NCBI RefSeq assembly: GCF_039529775.1
Contig: NZ_BAAANL010000005.1
Span: 1 to 64,000, forward strand
DNA length: 64,000 bases
DNA from: Myceligenerans crystallogenes
GTDB lineage: Bacteria; Actinomycetota; Actinomycetes; Actinomycetales; Cellulomonadaceae
Direction: 5' to 3'
The position numbers were made by a program, and so were the translations under genes. Positions 22,614 through 30,341 of the stretch are shown in pieces. Below the pieces are notes generated by a model, which made no database searches, was not told the DNA's origin, and worked only from the letters and a program-made list of their open reading frames with translations. Every line of letters begins with the position of its first letter. Position 1 is the first letter of the stretch.

Positions 22614-23297
22614 GTGAGACCACCAGCCCGCAGGACACTGGTAGCCGGAGCGGTAGCTGTCACGGCGATGACCCTCGTGTCCGGATGCACCCCTGCCGGC
22701 CTGCCGATCCACGCGGAAGTCCAGTGGGAAGGAAGGAACGTCGGCCGGTACGAGGACGACCCCCGCGTCGAGATCCTGCGTGAGTACGTCGTACAGCTTC
22801 ACGCGGCAGACAACGCCCTCAACTACTCGGACGACGCACTCACGAGCGTCGCGACGAAATCGGGGCTGGAGAGCAGTTCCTCGAACACCGCCGGCTCCGC
22901 AACGGGACTCTGGGGGGACAGCGTGACTCTCTGGGAGGGCCCTCCGTCCTTCAGCGTCGTCGGGATCCAGGAGCTGCCGTACGACCGCGCAGAGATCACG
23001 GTCTGTGAGCGCTCGGCCCCGTGGTGGAGTCTGGACTCGAGGCTCGACGACACCTCCGAGATCGTGGAGGAACGCGATGGGATGTACCGCTTCGAGCAGA
23101 CCGACTTCCGAGAGATCACGTACGAACTGGTGAAGCAGGACAACCGCTGGCTGGTCGACGGAGGCTGCGGCGGCCCCGTCTGCGACCCCGGCGAGGTCGC
23201 CACCGGCACCTACACCACCCCGCCGGACCTCGACCTCCTCCGCGAAGCAACCCCCGACATGGTGATCGGCCCGGACGGCCGCCCCGCGGACAGCTGA
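22614..23297 (+). CDS. lipoprotein, tandem paralogue 3
   Basis: 227 residues from GTG 22614, overlapping the vestigial tail stop (GTGA); GGAAGGAA is upstream. Lipobox V-S-G-C. It is the most diverged copy at the 5' end and is three residues shorter, lacking the H-S-F present before G-G-P-V-C in copy 2. The two cysteines and the D-G-R-P-A-D-S end are kept. It ends the cassette; the ~120 bases to the serpin gene carry no gene. Confidence 0.78.
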   Translation: MRPPARRTLVAGAVAVTAMTLVSGCTPAGLPIHAEVQWEGRNVGRYEDDPRVEILREYVVQLHAADNALNYSDDALTSVATKSGLESSSSNTAGSATGLWGDSVTLWEGPPSFSVVGIQELPYDRAEITVCERSAPWWSLDSRLDDTSEIVEERDGMYRFEQTDFREITYELVKQDNRWLVDGGCGGPVCDPGEVATGTYTTPPDLDLLREATPDMVIGPDGRPADS

Positions 23298-23416
23298 CCC
23301 GACCCCGGCACGCCACGACCACCCAGATCCGGACCCGGGGACACAGCCGCGGCCCGGCATCGGAAAGAACCATCCCAGAGCCAACACATGCAGGGCGACC
23401 CACCCAAGGAGACCCC

Positions 23417-24763
23417 ATGTCACGTCGCCCGGCCCAGCCCACAACAGGTTCGTCCCGTCCCCAGCTCGGCGCCGTCGTCGGACATCCCGCAGGACCGTCA
23501 CGCCGCTCGCGCGCCCTCATCGGCGGAGTCGCCACAACGCTCGCCGTCACGCTCACCGCGTGTGCCGGCCCCGCACCCGACGAGGGAGTCATCCGGTCCG
23601 ACGCCGAGTACGTCGCCGTCGTCCCAGCCGACGCGCCGGCAGCACCCGACGCCGTCGCCGCGACCGAGCGGCTCGGCCTGCTCGCGTTGCGGTCGTCCGA
23701 CCAAGCCAATGCGCTCGTCTCCCCCGCCTCACTGACGTTCGCCCTGGCGATGCTGGCCGAGGGCGCGCACGGGGAGACCGCGGCGTCCCTGGACGACGCG
23801 CTCGGCGCGAGCGGCGCGGAGCGCAGCGACGCGTACAACGCGCTGCTCGGGGCGCTGTCGGGGTACGACGGCGATCCGGGCGTCGCCGACGACGACGAAC
23901 TGCCCGACCGGCCGCTGCTGCACCTGGCGAACCAGGCCGTCCTCGACGACCAGCTCGACGCCGAACCCGCCTACCTGGACTCGCTCGCGACGGCGTTCGA
24001 CGCCGGGATCCAGCGCACCGACCTGGGGTCCGGCGAGGGGAAGGCCCTGCTGGACTCATGGGTGCGGCATCACACCGGAGGGCTCGTGGACGCCTCGGCG
24101 ATCCAGCCGGATCCGGACCTGCGGCTCGTGCTGCAGAACGCGGTGGTGCTGGCCGCGCGGTGGGAGCAGCCGTTCGACGAGCACGCGACGAGCGACGAGG
24201 ATTTCACCGGCCCGGACGGCACCGAGCCCACCGAGATGGTGCATCAGGCGAGCCGGTGGGCCTACGCGGAGTCCGGCGGCTGGCAGGCCGTCCGGCTCCC
24301 CTACGTCGAGGCGTTCCACGCCGACGTCCTGCTGCCACCCGACGGCACCGACCCCGCCGACGTCCCGGCCGAGACGCTGACCGAACTGACGACGGCGCTG
24401 GACGTGGCGGAGCCACAGCAGGTCGATCTGACCATGCCGACCCTCAAGCTCGAACCACCCTCTCTGGATCTCGGGCCGGCCCTGGAGGACGCGGGGCTCG
24501 GCGGCTTGTACGACGCGCCCGACCTGTCCGGGATCAGCGCCGAACCCCTGGTTCTCGGCGGGGCCCACCAGCAGGCCTACCTGCGGCTCGACGAGGAGGG
24601 CACCGTCGCGGCGGCCGTCACGGAACTCGGCGTGGAAGCCGGCGCCGCGCCGTCGGACGATCCCGTCCCGATGGACGTGAACCGGCCGTACCTGCTGCGG
24701 ATCGCGCACACCGAGACGGCGCTGCCGTTGTTCCTGGCCGCGGTGCGCAGCCCGCGCCACTGA
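23417..24763 (+). CDS. serpin-family lipoprotein (serine protease inhibitor)
   Basis: 448 residues from ATG 23417 with AAGGAGA six bases upstream. An N-terminal lipoprotein signal ends at L-T-A-C (Cys49). The body follows the serpin fold order: N-V-type V-S-P-A-S-L near residue 100, L-A-N-Q-A-V-L near 172, and L-Q-N-A-V-V-L-A-A-R-W in the strand 3A region. The hinge of the reactive loop, D-E-E-G-T-V-A-A-A-V, is at about 390-400 and has the small residues needed for loop insertion, so it is probably an inhibitory serpin. It would trap serine proteases at the cell surface. The overall length fits serpins (~380) plus the anchor. The N-region is unusually long. Confidence 0.88.
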   Translation: MSRRPAQPTTGSSRPQLGAVVGHPAGPSRRSRALIGGVATTLAVTLTACAGPAPDEGVIRSDAEYVAVVPADAPAAPDAVAATERLGLLALRSSDQANALVSPASLTFALAMLAEGAHGETAASLDDALGASGAERSDAYNALLGALSGYDGDPGVADDDELPDRPLLHLANQAVLDDQLDAEPAYLDSLATAFDAGIQRTDLGSGEGKALLDSWVRHHTGGLVDASAIQPDPDLRLVLQNAVVLAARWEQPFDEHATSDEDFTGPDGTEPTEMVHQASRWAYAESGGWQAVRLPYVEAFHADVLLPPDGTDPADVPAETLTELTTALDVAEPQQVDLTMPTLKLEPPSLDLGPALEDAGLGGLYDAPDLSGISAEPLVLGGAHQQAYLRLDEEGTVAAAVTELGVEAGAAPSDDPVPMDVNRPYLLRIAHTETALPLFLAAVRSPRH

Positions 24764-24850
24764 GCACCCGGGCCTCGCTGTCCCGCTTCCGACCCGGCAA
24801 AGTGGATCTCAGATCACCGATCGAGCCATGGCCGTCGGGTGAAGGCAAAG

Positions 24851-24863
24851 GTAACGTCGTTAC
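24851..24863. promoter_or_regulatory. 13-base palindrome upstream of a lipoprotein gene
   Basis: GTAACG-T-CGTTAC is a perfect palindrome in the 212-base space before the next gene. Its position about 110 bases before the start suits an operator or promoter element. No regulator is next to it and the remaining bases show nothing recognisable. Confidence 0.4.
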
Positions 24864-24975
24864 TGAAGTCGTCACTCGGGACGAGAGCACCACCTCACCG
24901 TGACCACCCGCCGGCGAGCGGAAGCGGCAAGACCGTCCTGGTCTCCCCCGGACGGCCCATCGACCAGACGAGGTC

Positions 24976-25542
24976 GTGAGGAAGATGGCAGATACGGAAC
25001 GGCCGGCCCCGGCATGGCAGACGCTGGTGATCGGGGCACTTCTGTCGGTATTGGCGTTGGTCGGGTTGCAGGCGTGCTCATGGGGCGACGGGCCCTCAGG
25101 AAGGGAAGACACGAACAACGGCGGTATCCGCGGCGGTGACGGCAACGACGGCGCTGTTGCCTCCCCGATCGTCGTCATCAGTGCCACCCAGCAAGCCGAT
25201 GGCTTCCTTACCGTGGGTGAGATCAAGGCCCAGGTCCTCGATGAAGTTGCCGACCAGTGCGATGACGATCCGGGATGCATAACGATCGTCAGCGAACCGG
25301 ACGACCCGGCATGCGTGTACGAAGGCTCCGAGCCGTTGAACCTGTCCGGCCCTATCGAGGTCAAGGTCGGCGACACGCTGATCCTCCACGGCAACTGCGA
25401 CGTCCCGGAGCCGGACGAGCCCGGCGAACCGCCGGCAGTTGAAGAACCGCCGGCTGTCGAGGAACCGCCCGCCGTCGAGGAACCACCGGCCGTCGAGGAG
25501 CCGGACACCTCCGGCGAGTCCCCGGCCGTCGAGAACCAGTAG
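24976..25542 (+). CDS. repeat-tailed lipoprotein of unknown function
   Basis: 188 residues from GTG 24976; ATG 24985 is an in-frame alternative but its Shine-Dalgarno match would be too close. Residues 15-34 form a lipoprotein signal with lipobox L-Q-A-C. The middle has four cysteines (D-Q-C-D-D-D-P-G-C, A-C-V-Y, N-C-D-V) that could form two disulfides. The tail consists of four P-P-A-V-E-E repeats and ends in E-N-Q. No family recognised. The proline/glutamate tail looks like a cell-wall-spanning spacer. The next gene starts four bases after the stop. Confidence 0.7.
   Translation: MRKMADTERPAPAWQTLVIGALLSVLALVGLQACSWGDGPSGREDTNNGGIRGGDGNDGAVASPIVVISATQQADGFLTVGEIKAQVLDEVADQCDDDPGCITIVSEPDDPACVYEGSEPLNLSGPIEVKVGDTLILHGNCDVPEPDEPGEPPAVEEPPAVEEPPAVEEPPAVEEPDTSGESPAVENQ
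25429..25500 (+). repeat. four 18-base coding repeats (P-P-A-V-E-E)
   Basis: Four in-frame 18-base units starting at 25429, 25447, 25465 and 25483 encode identical hexapeptides while differing at some third codon positions. Protein-level selection or an old expansion is more likely than recent slippage. Confidence 0.8.
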
Positions 25543-25545
25543 CCG

Positions 25546-26529
25546 ATGTCCGACGACGCCCGACCCGCGGCGACCCCGGCTCCGGCGGCAGCCGGGCCGG
25601 CCGCCACCGCCCCCGAGGCCGCCCAGATCGACGTCGGCCGGATCCTGCGCATCGCGACCGAGGTGGTCGCGCCGATCACGCTGATCACCGCCCTGCTGTA
25701 CTTCTTCGGGCTGAAGCAGATGACGTTCTTCTACGGCTGGTTCGGCGTGGAGATCTCGTCGCTGCGGATGACCACGGCCGACTACCTCCTGCTCGCGCAG
25801 GACGGCCTGCTGGTCCCGCTGATCGTCGTGTCGGCGGGCGTGCTGGTGACGCTGTGGGTGCGCGGGCGAGTGACGGGTGCCGCGCTCGGGCCCAGGACGA
25901 AGGCCCTGGCCGAGCAGATCGTGGCGGGACTCGGCGGGCTCCTGACGGTGTTCGGGCTCGCCCAGGCCTTCTGGCCCGGGCTCGGCCTGGCCGGCTGGGT
26001 GCCGGCCTGGGTCGCACCGCTCTGCCTGGCGGGTGGCGTGCTGGTGCTCGGCGCCGTCGTCCGGCGACGTCGTCGGACACACCCCGCGTGGAGGACGCCG
26101 GCGGAGCCAGCACGGCTCGCCGAGTGGGGTGCGGGGTTCGCGCTCGTCGCGGTGGCGCTGTTCTGGGCCGCGGGGAACTACTCCGCGGCGGTCGGCACGG
26201 CACGCGCCCACCAGTTCGTGCGCGAGCTGCCGGCCTCACCGGGCGTCGTCGTGCGCAGCACCACCGACCTGGGCATCGCCGCACCGGGCGTGACCGCCGC
26301 GGCCTGCCCCGGCGACGGATACCGGTACCGCTACGACGGCATGGTCCTGATGATCGCGTCGGCGGACCGCTACCTGCTCGTCCCCCGCGACTGGACGCCG
26401 GACGCGTCCGCCGTGATCGCCGTGCCCGTGTCCGACGACGTCCGGCTGGACCACCTGGCCCCGCCGGCCGACGGTCGCCGCACCACGACCCCGGCCGATC
26501 CGTGCGCGGCACCCCCGGAAGGCGGATGA
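25546..26529 (+). CDS. multi-pass membrane protein of unknown function
   Basis: 327 residues from ATG 25546, four bases after the previous stop. An Ala/Pro-rich cytoplasmic-type head is followed by hydrophobic segments at about residues 40-60, 86-105, 125-143, 150-170 and 192-210. A ~110-residue soluble C-terminal domain follows, with C-P-G-D-G-Y-R-Y-R-Y-D-G-M near 260. No family recognised. Its stop overlaps the next start (ATGA), so it may be co-transcribed with the reductase gene downstream. Confidence 0.72.
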   Translation: MSDDARPAATPAPAAAGPAATAPEAAQIDVGRILRIATEVVAPITLITALLYFFGLKQMTFFYGWFGVEISSLRMTTADYLLLAQDGLLVPLIVVSAGVLVTLWVRGRVTGAALGPRTKALAEQIVAGLGGLLTVFGLAQAFWPGLGLAGWVPAWVAPLCLAGGVLVLGAVVRRRRRTHPAWRTPAEPARLAEWGAGFALVAVALFWAAGNYSAAVGTARAHQFVRELPASPGVVVRSTTDLGIAAPGVTAAACPGDGYRYRYDGMVLMIASADRYLLVPRDWTPDASAVIAVPVSDDVRLDHLAPPADGRRTTTPADPCAAPPEGG

Positions 26530-27155
26530 TCGAAGGCATGGCCCGTTCCGTGCTCGACATGTCCATGTCGCTCGACGGTTTCATCGCGGGGCCCGACGAC
26601 GGCCCGGCGAACGGCCTGGGCACCGGCGGCGAGCGGCTGCACGCGTGGCTGTTCGACGGCGACCAGGTCCGGGAGACCGCCGGCACCCCGACCCTCCGGA
26701 CCAGCGCGGAAAGCGTCCCGCTGGTCGACGAGATGCTGGCCACCGGCGCCGTGCTGACCGGGCGACGCACGTTCGACGCCGCCGGCGGCTGGGGCGGCGA
26801 CCACCACGACGGCGTCCGCATCGAGGTGCTCACCCGCACGGGACCCGGCCCCGACGCCGTCCGGGGCCCGCACGTCCACTACGCCACCGACGGCATCGAG
26901 GCCGCGATGGCCCGGGCCAGGGCGGCCGCGGGCGACCGCGACGTCCTGGTCCACGGCGCGACGACCGCGCAGCTGGCACTCCGGGCCGGAGTCCTCGACG
27001 AACTCCAGATCCATCTCGTCCCGGTCCTGCTCGGCGGCGGCCGATCCCTCTTCGGCACCCTCGGCATCGAACCCCGCCACCTCGACGTCACACGCGTTGT
27101 CGACGCCCCAGGCGTCACCCACCTGCGCTACCACGTGACCAACCCGGACCCCTAG
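26526..27155 (+). CDS. dihydrofolate reductase / RibD C-terminal-like protein
   Basis: 209 residues from ATG 26526 (ATGA overlap with the previous stop, GGAAGG four bases upstream); ATG 26538 is an alternative. The N-terminus M-S-M-S-L-D-G-F-I-A-G-P-D-D-G is the hallmark of the RibD C-terminal / DHFR-like family, followed by T-G-R-R-T-F-D near residue 80, a V-L-V-H-G-A-T-T nucleotide-binding stretch near 140 and the final E-L-Q-I-H-L-V-P-V-L-L-G-G-G-R-S-L-F block. These proteins bind NADPH and reduce a substrate that is usually unknown. The family assignment is firm; the substrate is not. Confidence 0.88.
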   Translation: MIEGMARSVLDMSMSLDGFIAGPDDGPANGLGTGGERLHAWLFDGDQVRETAGTPTLRTSAESVPLVDEMLATGAVLTGRRTFDAAGGWGGDHHDGVRIEVLTRTGPGPDAVRGPHVHYATDGIEAAMARARAAAGDRDVLVHGATTAQLALRAGVLDELQIHLVPVLLGGGRSLFGTLGIEPRHLDVTRVVDAPGVTHLRYHVTNPDP

Positions 27156-27175
27156 CACGTTCGAATTTTTCGTTT

Positions 27176-27181
27176 TACAGT
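27176..27181 (+). promoter_or_regulatory. -10 hexamer of a leaderless antitoxin gene
   Basis: TACAGT ends six bases before the ATG at 27188, in a short A+T-rich patch unusual for this DNA. There is no Shine-Dalgarno sequence. This fits a leaderless transcript starting at the initiation codon. Confidence 0.5.
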
Positions 27182-27187
27182 GTGCCT

Positions 27188-27637
27188 ATGGCGGTTCTGG
27201 ATAACCACACCACGGTGCCCGACGCGGCTACGGGCGATGCACTGAACGCGCTCGCCGAGACGCTCGCGTCGCTGTCGCGCGCAGACATCGTCGGCGACGA
27301 CGGGTCTCGTGTCGAGATGCCCGAGGATGTCGTCGCGCTTCTGCGGGACGCCGTCACGACCCTGGCGACTGGCAGGGCCGTTGCCCTGACAGTGGTCGAC
27401 ACGGTGCTCACGACGCAGGAAGTCGCGGACCTGCTTGGCGTCTCTCGTCCTACGGTGGTCCGGTTGCTCGACGAGGGGGAGATCCCGTACACGCGCCCCA
27501 AGAACCACCGCAGGATCCTCCTGGCTGACGTCCTGACCTATCGGGCACGCCTCCGCGCGATTCAGCGAGAAGCTTTGCGGGAAATGGCCGAAGATGTACA
27601 GGACGACGATCTCACCGGATTTGTAAGGACTCGCTAA
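27188..27637 (+). CDS. excisionase-type helix-turn-helix antitoxin
   Basis: 149 residues from ATG 27188, probably translated from a leaderless mRNA. The central L-T-T-Q-E-V-A-D-L-L-G-V-S-R-P-T-V stretch, with I-P-Y and H-R-R-I after it, is the excisionase/MerR-like DNA-binding domain found in antitoxins paired with PIN toxins. Its TAA overlaps the ATG of the toxin gene, the usual coupling of antitoxin-toxin pairs. It should bind the toxin and repress this promoter. The first ~70 residues may hold the dimer or toxin contact. Confidence 0.82.
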   Translation: MAVLDNHTTVPDAATGDALNALAETLASLSRADIVGDDGSRVEMPEDVVALLRDAVTTLATGRAVALTVVDTVLTTQEVADLLGVSRPTVVRLLDEGEIPYTRPKNHRRILLADVLTYRARLRAIQREALREMAEDVQDDDLTGFVRTR

Positions 27638-28191
27638 TGATGACGCACAGGGCCGTGATCGACACCTGTGTCCTGCTACCGATCACGCTCTGTGACACGC
27701 TCCTTCGGCTCGCCTACCGGGACGTGTTCGCCCCGCAGTGGACCGATCACATCCTCGCTGAGCTGGAACGGAACCTCGGCCCCGTGGCGCACCTCGACCA
27801 GGATGCCGTTGCACGCCGGGTCGGGACGATGCGCCGCGCGTTCCCGCTCGCCATGGTCACCGGATACGAGCCACTGATCGATCAGATGCGGAACGACCCG
27901 CGCGACCGGCACGTGGCCGCCGCAGCGGTCCACTCCGAGAGCAAGCAGATCGTGACGGCAAACCTCAAGGACTTTCCGGACCACGCCCTCGCCCCGTACG
28001 GGATCGCAGCCGTGCACCCGGACGACTTCTTGCTCTCGTTGCTCGAGAGCCGACCAGGTGAGGTCATCGCCGCGATACGGCACCAGGCCCAGAGCTACCG
28101 CAAACCACCGATGTCGGTCCCCGACCTCCTGGGCAAGCTCAAGCAGTTCGTCCCCGCCTTCGTCGACGACTTGTCTGCACTGACCTCATAA
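27637..28191 (+). CDS. PIN-domain toxin (VapC-like ribonuclease)
   Basis: 184 residues; ATG 27637 overlaps the antitoxin TAA and a second ATG follows at 27640. The PIN fold shows V-I-D-T-C-V-L-L (Asp9), an acidic W-T-D-H-I-L-A-E-L-E-R near residue 33, D-P-R-D-R-H-V-A-A-A-A near 90 and I-V-T-A-N-L-K-D-F-P near 107-116. These acidic residues form the metal site of an RNase. It is longer than classical VapC (about 130) because of a ~50-residue helical C-terminal extension, as in the PIN subfamily paired with excisionase-type antitoxins. Likely target: tRNA or other RNA, unknown here. Confidence 0.83.
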   Translation: MMTHRAVIDTCVLLPITLCDTLLRLAYRDVFAPQWTDHILAELERNLGPVAHLDQDAVARRVGTMRRAFPLAMVTGYEPLIDQMRNDPRDRHVAAAAVHSESKQIVTANLKDFPDHALAPYGIAAVHPDDFLLSLLESRPGEVIAAIRHQAQSYRKPPMSVPDLLGKLKQFVPAFVDDLSALTS

Positions 28192-28292
28192 CGGACCCGC
28201 AGGCCGGGACACCGGCACTTCGGACGTCGCTCACACGCCGGACGACGTCAGGCCACCTCCGCCGAACGCCGCGGCCGCCCCCGCCGTCCGGT

Positions 28293-29477
28293 CTACCGCA
28301 TCCCCGCGCCGGCCAGCTTCAGGTACCGGATGCGGATGTCCTTCGTGACGAGCCGGTGCAGCTTCGACTGGCCCGGCCTGCGCGCCTCGCGCCGCAGTTC
28401 CTTGACCGTGCTGGCGCACACCAGCTCCTTGAGCCAGGCGCCGGACCGGCCGCTGCCGACGGAGCGCGGCGTCGCGCGGTCGTCCATGGTCGCGAGCTGG
28501 AACAGCCCGTCGCCCCGGCCGAGGCTCAGGCACTGCCCCGCGAAGACGACGTTCGCGGTGCGGGGCTCGCGGCCCTCGATCCCGGCCAGGACGGTGTCCG
28601 CGGCGATCGCGCCGAGCGGGAGCGCCGCCTGGCAACTCATGCGGAACGGGGCGTCCGACGGCGCGGCGGAGTCGCCGGCCGCGACGATCCGGTCGTCGTC
28701 GATGCTCGTCAGGGTCTCGTCCGTCAGCAGGCGCCCGGCGTCGTCGGTACTCAGCCCGCTGCGCCGCGCCAGGTCCGGGACGCCGAAACCGGCGGTCCAG
28801 ACGGTCGCCGCGGCCGGGAGGGTGCGGCCGTCGGCCAGCCGGACGGCGTCGGGCATCACCTGCTCGACGCTCGCGCCGGCGCCCTGCAGCACGCTCACGC
28901 CGAGACGGGCGAGGCGCTCCCCCACGACGCCGCGGAGCCGCGGGTGCAGGTACGGCCCGAGCCGCTCGCCGCAGACCAGCGTCACGGCGCGGCCCTGCTC
29001 CGCGAGCTCGGCGGCGGACTCGATGCCGGTCGGGCCGGCGCCGACGACGACGATCGGCGCGCCCGGTGCGATCTCGTCGAGGCGGGCACGCAGGCTCCGG
29101 GCCTCCTCCACGGTCGAGAGCCGGTACGCGTGTTCGGCGGCGCCTGGCACGTCGGGCGTGGTGGACCGGCTGCCGACGGCGTAGACCAGCCGGTCGTAGC
29201 CGACGTGCTCGCCCGACGCGAGCGTCAGGTCCCGTGCCGGTGCGTCGATCCGCTCGACGGCGTCGACCAGCAGCCGCGCGCGCGGTGCGAGGACGTCCTC
29301 CAGGCGGTGGACGGCGCTGTGGTTGCCCGCGACGAGCTGGTGGAGGCGGATGCGCTCCACGAACTCGGCGCGCGGGTTGATCAGGGTGACGGCGACGTCG
29401 TCGCGCTGGGTGAGCCGGTTCGCGGCCAGCACTCCCGCGTACCCGGCTCCGATCACGACAACTCGGGTGCTGCTCAT
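28293..29477 (-). CDS. NAD(P)/FAD-dependent oxidoreductase, type II NADH dehydrogenase-like
   Basis: 394 residues. The ATG at 29477 is chosen because GGGAG lies six bases before it and the FAD-binding motif V-V-V-I-G-A-G-Y-A-G starts at residue 5; an ATG at 29489 is in frame. A second dinucleotide fold, V-V-V-G-A-G-P-T-G-I-E, lies near residue 153 for NAD(P)H. The A-A-G-D-S-A motif near 300 binds FAD. The layout fits the COG1252 NADH dehydrogenase-like family, which oxidises NADH and passes electrons to quinone or another acceptor at the membrane. No C-terminal membrane anchor is obvious. It converges with the toxin gene. Confidence 0.85.
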   Translation of the reverse strand: MSSTRVVVIGAGYAGVLAANRLTQRDDVAVTLINPRAEFVERIRLHQLVAGNHSAVHRLEDVLAPRARLLVDAVERIDAPARDLTLASGEHVGYDRLVYAVGSRSTTPDVPGAAEHAYRLSTVEEARSLRARLDEIAPGAPIVVVGAGPTGIESAAELAEQGRAVTLVCGERLGPYLHPRLRGVVGERLARLGVSVLQGAGASVEQVMPDAVRLADGRTLPAAATVWTAGFGVPDLARRSGLSTDDAGRLLTDETLTSIDDDRIVAAGDSAAPSDAPFRMSCQAALPLGAIAADTVLAGIEGREPRTANVVFAGQCLSLGRGDGLFQLATMDDRATPRSVGSGRSGAWLKELVCASTVKELRREARRPGQSKLHRLVTKDIRIRYLKLAGAGMR

Positions 29478-29643
29478 GGTGACTCCCATGCTGCTCGATC
29501 TGCTGTTACCCCTGACGACAGGAGACCACCAGCAGAACGTGACGGCCAGGGGACGTGACGTGACGCACAGCAACGGCAGCTTCCGACCGCTCACGTGGCG
29601 GATCCCTTCGGGCGCTGCACGGGAGTTCGAGATCATCGTGCTT

Positions 29644-30189
29644 TCAATCAGACCGCCGGTCCCAGAATGCGCTTGTCACACCGACAGCGATCAAGGCAAC
29701 AACAAGCAGGGCCCACTCGTACCCAGGAACTGGTCGTACCTCAGGATCTGCTTTCGGGTACTTTTTCAGATGGGCGGCCTCCGCCTCAGCCAGACCGAGT
29801 TCTACCTGTTCCTCGAGCAACACCGTGATCGCTGGGTCGCCGACCGTCGCCGGGTCGTACACCACGCGAACGCGGTCACCCTCCTGAAATCCAGCATAAC
29901 CGTCCGTGCCCAGCTGGACCTCTGCCGAGACCGGAGCGTCCACCCACAACATCACGGGTAGCTCGCGCCTTTCCATTGTGGCGTCCCCGTCATGCATGAC
30001 GAGGTGCTCTGTGGTCGTAGCCCGGGCAGTCACCCGCGCGGTCGTCACGACCCCGACCTTGTCCAGGTGCTCTCGAAGTAATTCCTTGCCGCGACCCTCC
30101 AGGCGGAGATTAACAATCATTCCCACAATCACCAAGATGAAGACCAGAGCCACTCCGACAGCTCTCACGGCAACATTCACCCCCGTCAT
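29644..30189 (-). CDS. DUF3592-like membrane protein
   Basis: 181 residues from ATG 30189, with a leaderless-type promoter. One hydrophobic segment at residues 6-26 and another at about 157-174 flank a soluble extracytoplasmic-type domain. The V-V-T-T-A-R-V-T pattern, followed by G-D-R-V-R-V-V-Y-D-P near residue 105, is the DUF3592 signature. Function of the family is unknown. The two membrane passes and the small beta-rich domain are the firm observations. The local DNA is lower in G+C than its neighbours. Confidence 0.72.
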   Translation of the reverse strand: MTGVNVAVRAVGVALVFILVIVGMIVNLRLEGRGKELLREHLDKVGVVTTARVTARATTTEHLVMHDGDATMERRELPVMLWVDAPVSAEVQLGTDGYAGFQEGDRVRVVYDPATVGDPAITVLLEEQVELGLAEAEAAHLKKYPKADPEVRPVPGYEWALLVVALIAVGVTSAFWDRRSD

Positions 30190-30195
30190 AATGAA

Positions 30196-30201
30196 ATATT
30201 A
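30196..30201 (-). promoter_or_regulatory. -10 hexamer of a leaderless gene
   Basis: On the minus strand TAATAT is followed by six bases (TTCATT) and then the ATG at 30189. There is no ribosome binding site. This is one of the clearest leaderless-type promoters in the window. Confidence 0.55.
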
Positions 30202-30341
30202 AGAGCATTGCTCCGATCCGTGATCAATCCGAAGGTGTGGCGATCGCCGACAAAGACGAGGCCGCTCTCACAATCTTAGGTGCGCAGATGCGAAATCTGC
30301 AAGGAAACCCGCCCAATCGGACACCAGGCCGTCCGCCGTCG

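Larger units (their letters stand above)
21104..23310 (+). repeat. three tandem ~740-base repeat units (effector tail plus lipoprotein gene)
   Basis: Units begin at 21104, 21845 and 22585, 741 and 740 bases apart. Each starts with the codons F-(F/L)-A-G-W-K-E-(I/L)-Q-Q-stop, which in unit 1 is the real 3' end of the 794-residue gene and in units 2 and 3 is a vestige, and continues through one lipoprotein gene. Units 1 and 2 are nearly identical over the start and the Y-V-V-Q-L-N-A-A-D region. Units 2 and 3 are nearly identical over the 3' end. That mosaic pattern suggests duplication followed by gene conversion. Confidence 0.85.

Noticed and set aside
28192..28292. Terminator between the toxin gene and the oxidoreductase gene
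   Set aside because: No convincing long hairpin was found in these 100 bases.
30284..30300. Inverted repeat GCAGAT-GCGAA-ATCTGC as an attachment site or tRNA end
   Set aside because: The arms are short, no tRNA fold surrounds it and no second copy was seen; it is mentioned only with the beta-galactosidase remnant.
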